Below, piece by piece: positions 53,301-59,600 of a stretch of DNA of 64,000 nucleotides. Within the stretch, counting starts at the first letter, position 1. Each line of letters opens with the position of its first letter. The position numbers and the translations under genes are program-made. The notes beneath the pieces are model-generated. The model had not been told where the DNA came from. It saw only the letters and a program-made list of their open reading frames with translations, and did not search any database. The stretch is taken from assembly GCA_039881145.1 (NCBI GenBank), contig JAYKKI010000076.1, positions 11,835,001 to 11,899,000 of the forward strand, in the 5' to 3' direction. This stretch comes from Druceiella hillmani (lineage: Eukaryota > Arthropoda > Insecta > Lepidoptera > Hepialidae).

Positions 53301-56300
53301 TAGTTGTTTAAATTGCCAAATAAATATCTGTACGTCGAAATTCATCGTTATCTTTAGTCCCAGAAACAATAAACATCGATGATACCATCTATAAATATTA
53401 GCGAATAATAACACATTGGAGCGTAAACGCTAATACTATCCATAAAAGAGTCACTAATACTATCCGCATTAAAATCATTTTTCTCATAACGACTTATAGT
53501 GGAAGCCAGTCTTGCAGGTGGACTCATTCGCTTTATCTAATCATTTTTAATAACAAAAGACGAAGAAATCCTCGCTTATGATATCAACATGCGGCAAGTT
53601 CGTGTCAGATATTTATCATAAAAAACTCGTATCATTCACTGCGTGGATTGGTGAAAAAACCGCCGGTCAAACAAGCATTTGTACAAAATTAATTCGTCCT
53701 CTTAATAATTACTTTCTATAGAATTAAAAATAGTGAAAACGATTTATTTACGGCAGTTTAGTGCTACGAATTATATCCAGAAATAAAGTAATAGGTAAAG
53801 TTTCTATGCAATTTTGTTCTACGTTAATCCGTGGAAATTTGGCGTTTAGCTTATAAAGTTATATATGATTTTCCTAATCGTTCTTTCAAATTTTCGTAAC
53901 AATTTTCTTTGTATATGGGTTGTTCTGTTATTAGTACGAAACCACTACGTCCGATGTTCTGGCGTTGAACGTAGCGGCCGCAAAGAGCAGCATTCGCTCT
54001 CCATATTAATTAAGGGAACTATCCCGCGTCGGTTAGTCCGGCATCGTAGTCCATCACGAAGCACCACAATGTACATACGCACACATAGAGATGGTAACTA
54101 GACGGTTACGCGGTATTATGTTTATGATATAATAGGACAAACACTCGGGAGGATACAGGCCATTTAGGACCCGGAATAACCGCGGCGACAGGATCACCTA
54201 CGTGGTTATTTGTTTAACGAGATTGTAGTAAATTGATGTTAAGTATGAGTAATTGAGTTAATTTAATTCGTATAAAAATAACCGATTTTTAGTTTAAAAG
54301 TAATCGTTGGTTTCTCACGGGACGTCTCTCTTATTGCAAGTTATTTTCAGTCATTATTAGGTTTAATAAATATTGTATTATAATGTTATAATAAAATATT
54401 TTACGTACCCCTTTTAATTTTTTTAAAACATATCTATTAACCCACACAATTACGAAATAATTATCTTAACAGTATTCTGATTTTTGTAAAGTAAAAATCG
54501 GCAAACAGCAACACGGGGGGCCAAAATTTATTTTGTCACATTCGCAATAGGAGCAAGGGGATAGCTGGGTCAGCAGAGTTCAACTTTCGAGTGATTCACT
54601 GAGCGCCTCTCGAGCGGGGCGAGTCATCCCTTGAGCTATTATAAACTTAGAGTCATTACAGTCCGATCTGCTTCCCAAAATGTCCCGTTCAACTAATACA
54701 GGTCGTAATCATTTTAGTGTATAGTTGGTGTTAAGATTTTTCTAATAGACGTAAATCTTTCACTTCTCGTAATTTATTTTATATTTAATTTTGTTCGATG
54801 AATCAACTTGCTTGTGCCTAAAATTCCAACTTATCGAAATATAATTTTGCATGTATTTTGTAAGAACAAATAAAAACATAAAATGGACAAAATTAAATTT
54901 AATGTACTTTCCATAAAAACAAAAAATCTTTCTCTGTCCGTCGTGTTCATCAGCCATACCACGTCTATTTTTTATTTTAATTTACACCAACCGTATGATG
55001 TTTAAAAACTGTACAGAACTTCGGGACATATATCATTATTAAAAATAATTGAATGAACTAATAATAATCAAAAAACATCTTTCAAAAATAAAATTAGTAA
55101 CTTTTAAAACGCTTAGTGTTTTTAACATTCCTAGAAACTGTTTTCAGGTAGTTTCTATAACAAGCAAAATAGCAACCCTTTTGGGCCGGGATTGTGGCGA
55201 GTAACAAATACTGTCTCATTTAATTGCGAACGTTTTTATTGCATTAGTTGTTTTCTAAATTAAGAGAATACTTATGAAATCTTTTCTGTGGTTGTCTTGT
55301 ACTCTGCCTCTACATTCACCTTACCATTTCTTATTACGGAAGAACCCTGTTATAAGAATGTTGACTACTCTTCGATTTGCTGTTTTACTAAAGCTTGCTG
55401 TTTTATGTCATTAAAATACAAGTTATTTAAAAATCAGTTTTGAAAACAGCAAAAAAATTATTAAAAAATAAGACGACTTCTAAAATTTGATGATAGGAAT
55501 AGAGTGGTGATGTCAACCTGTCTGATTCGCTCTCTCAGATTACAACGAACGTTACTAAAAATGACATAATAATCAGTATAGCCGACCTTGTCGAAACATT
55601 ATATTTAAGCTTTTACGACTTGGAAAATTTGTATGATTTGTTAAAAAGAAATGAAACACTCACTCCTCGTCATTTTGTACCTTGAAATTATTATTTACGA
55701 AAAAAAATATATATCAAATAGTCTATTGCAGAACTGTTTACTATATATTAACGCACAACTCTATGAAGACAATAATGAATAAGATAAAATTAAATTAGCA
55801 TAGCGTCGATGCAACAGGTGTAATGATTTGCCATTCAGACTATCGCCAGGCTACACTAAGTTTTATAGTATATTTAAATAATATCTTGAACGATTTAGAA
55901 TTTCATATTCTCCGGGCATATTTCAACGGCATTGATGATCGTAAGCACATTTCTCGCACAAGCATACAATATATTTATCACTAAGAGCTTATTATAATTG
56001 AGAAAATATTATCTTTAATTGATAGAACGCCATCCAATATATAAAAGCATAACTCTTATCACATGCCATTCAATCATAGATGGTGCTGTTTTCATACGTG
56101 CTCAAGTATATGTTAAAGTCTAACACGCAACACTATTCCACACGTCCCTCATATGTAGAAACGTATGACGTAGTTAATTTGTTAAATCAACAATATTCAT
56201 CGCTGATTGCAGATTTGCGAGGTTAGTTTATGTTTAAGCACCTTATTTCGATAGTTGCAATATTAGTTGAGATGTATCTCAGCCCACTGAAGTTGTTTTA

Positions 56301-56583
56301 CAATATTAATCGATGGCTTAAAGGTATTTTTTATTTGTTTAGACATTTTCATTTGATTATAAATTCGCATTAGGTTCATATTTTTCTTCTTTTCAAACGA
56401 TTTGGAAATTATTTTATAAAAGTAATTATACATTAGTTTTTAAATCTTAAATAATGTAGAATAAATTAAAATTTATTAAACATAAGATATAAGTTGCATA
56501 CAATTAAAATTTAGAAAATAATAAATATTTTTTTTTATTTTGGCAATTAAACACACGCACACACACACACACACACACACACG

Positions 56584-56626
<43 letters not shown>

Positions 56627-59600
56627 ATTGATATATTATAGGAACAGTTAAATGTAATTTTTTTCCATTTTCTCTTAATTCATTAAAATAAAATTTATAT
56701 TTAGTAATATATTCATTACTATTAATGATTGCAATCTAAATTGTCTCTAATGAATACCATATATTTAAAATAAAAAATTTAATATATATTTTTCTTTGTC
56801 AAACAGTTGCAACATTCTACCTTGTTGTGGAACTAGACGTTGTACCCACAAACCAGTATGGATTCTACTGCAACAACCCACTATTCTCACACAAATTTAG
56901 AGGAGATACGGTGACACCTGCAACTCTTCTTTCTGTTGTCTTTTTGGTACCCATCGCTGTGGTTAGTAACTGCATTCCTTTTTTCATTTAGGTTAATGAG
57001 GTTGAAAAATAATGTGAATATTGTGATTATTATAGACTTTGTTACGTTGCGAATATAGACTATCAAGGCAAATTCAAGATCATCTGTGAAATAATTGGGC
57101 ATTGAAACCATTAACTGTATAGCCAGTGTGTTATCATAGATTTTGTAAGCATTTGAACACACTGATGACTCAACATAACACTGAATCATGCTGACATGCT
57201 TATATTTATCTCCTATATAAATGTATTTAAACGATGTGACTGATTGCACAATAAATTTATGCATACTCTACTATGATCCTTTATTCTATAAAAATTTGTA
57301 CATTTTGTAAGAGATATCTTCGTAAATTTCCCATAGTAAACATTGTACGTGGAAAATTATTGGGCATTCTATCTATACAAATGGAGTTGCTAATTGACCC
57401 TGTATCCAATATAATTTTATTTCTCAACACGTCGTCAATATTGTATATTTCATGTAATTATCGGCGTAAACTTTATAAAGATATTAGCAAAGACAAATAC
57501 TTGTAATTTAATTTTGAAGCGTTATGTAAAAGTTCTATAAAGAAAGAGCAGCTCGTTTCTTCAAATTTCCGACCTTACTAATCTCAACAGTTGCCTAAAT
57601 GACCACAAATAATAATATCTTTAATAAAAAAAAGTCATGTGGCAGTACTACATATCAGCTCGTTGGAAGTGTAACTTTTTTAGAGTTCGCTCTTGTGTGT
57701 ATGCATATGCGTTTGTTGGCATATAATTTTATTTTTGCTCAGAATCCTCACCCGTGCGACATACAAATAAGTAGAAAAATATGAATTGTTAAAAATTAGA
57801 GGAACGGATTTAAAATAAAATAAATAATATTTTTATTTCACGTTTGTCAGTCAGTCAGCAAATGTTTAATGTAAACATTACAAAGAAACATTTGTTGATA
57901 ATTTACGAGTATGTACATCAGAGGTAAACATGTTTTCAAGTCATATAAATGAATATTTTATAAAGATTAAGTGTATATAATTAGAGCCACATAGGTTATA
58001 AGTAGATGTAGCATTCATGTAGGAAAGTGGAACCATTTTGCTTTCCCAACAAAATTACATGGAAAAAGTTGTACAAAACAGTACAACTTTATCCATGTAA
58101 TTTTGTTTAGCAGGACCAATTTTAATAGGGACATTTTTAATAGGGATTAGGGACATTTTTAATAGGAATGTAACGTCAGATGTTACACAGCTGTTTAGTC
58201 ACAGCGTGGTGTCCATCTTTTCTAAAGAAGTTGCACTTCAAAATGTATGAAAATAACATTATAATTTACTTATGCATTAATAAGGTTTCTTCTTTACAGA
58301 TTCTGGTAACGGAACTTGCCATTTATGAATACTCTGGGAAAAACAGGAGGATATCAGTTAGCATTAAACTAACACTACACTGGTACAAAGAATATCTTTT
58401 CGCAGCCGTAGTCAATCTGTTGATTGTGGAAGTAGCTAAAATTACGATAGGTTCACCCAGGCCACATTTCTTTGACACTTGCAGACCAGATACAAATTGT
58501 ACTGAGTAAGTTTACTGCTGCTAATAATTGATTATACAAATATGTTATTGTTAAGTACCTAATAAGAATGCAATAAATATGAGTCCGTCTAAGCTGGAGT
58601 GATCTCATAACAATACTGAGGCTGTCAGTAAAGCCATAATAATCCTGCGAGTGTAATTTGATGACATTCAATGAAGAAAGTTTTGTATTTGTTAAAATTT
58701 ATCTATACAAGGGCCTAAACTATACTGATAAGTATCTAAAATTTTCAGTCCAACCGAGTTTATCTCCAGTTTCAAATGTACAAATGTCAACTTTTCCTGG
58801 TATTCACAAATGGACTCCTACAGAAGCTTCCCATCAGGACATACATCATTGTCAGTTCTCTTTGGATTGTTCCTTGCTGTGAGTATATGATCTCTATGTG
58901 ATGTCTTATAAATATAATTTGTTTACATTAATAACTATATTAGAGGCAATTAAAAATTAGCAAGTAATTAAAATACCCACCTAACCAGTTGTCAAAACTA
59001 AACTGTCCATCTATATTTGTATAAAAAATTTTCATTCAATCAATTTGAATATTTGAAACAACTAATTAAGTTTCAGGCCATATAATAATTAGGCATAAAA
59101 CATTCATTAAATACATAAATATTGATACATGCTAATTGCTAGTGAAATACAGTTAGCACAGTAAAATATTTACATAAACAAATTTAGTTGTTATCAGTTT
59201 ATTTTTTAATAGTAATTTCATATTCTCACCTATACAGATTTGTATGACTGTATGAAAATAGCTCTAGTGTAAACGTGTAATTAGTACAGATATATATATT
59301 AACAGCATTTCATTACTACGTTATTACCAGAATAATAACAAAATTCCGTTTAAATAAATAATATGTCGGAGCCACACTAACCAAACTCCTATAATCCATT
59401 TCATATTAACGAGTCCATATTATGGTATCATTCGTATTGAAATAAGTAATCACATCATTGTTTTACCCCACTGAATGTGTTAAACCATAAAAAGATTCAA
59501 AATTAAATTACAATTTCCAAAATTACAATTGTTTTTCAACCATGCCTCGTTTTTCATCCATATTTTTCTTTTACCTGTGAAAACTCATCAAATCATACAA

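Larger units (their letters stand above)
5185..56806 (+). other. Proposed intron 1 of the PLPP gene (51.6 kb)
   Basis: If exon 5070-5184 joins exon 56807-56961, everything between is one phase-1 intron. It begins GTTCGT and ends TTTCTTTGTCAAACAG. It contains the piggyBac-like elements, LINE/SINE-like remnants, fold-back repeats, microsatellites and several CpG-rich patches listed separately. No second set of PAP2 exons (GFYC, RPHF, PSGH or HHWWD coding) was noticed inside it, which supports one gene rather than two neighbouring paralogs. RNA evidence would be needed to exclude nested genes or alternative promoters. Confidence 0.55.

Noticed and set aside
56080..56221. 47-codon frame in phase to join exon 2
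   Set aside because: As the main first exon it fails because its end (SSLIADLR) is not hydrophobic, unlike the 5070 exon; left only as an alternative.
56887..57264. 125-codon minus-strand frame overlapping exon 2 and intron 2
   Set aside because: Overlaps the clear + strand exon, AT-driven composition, no domain.
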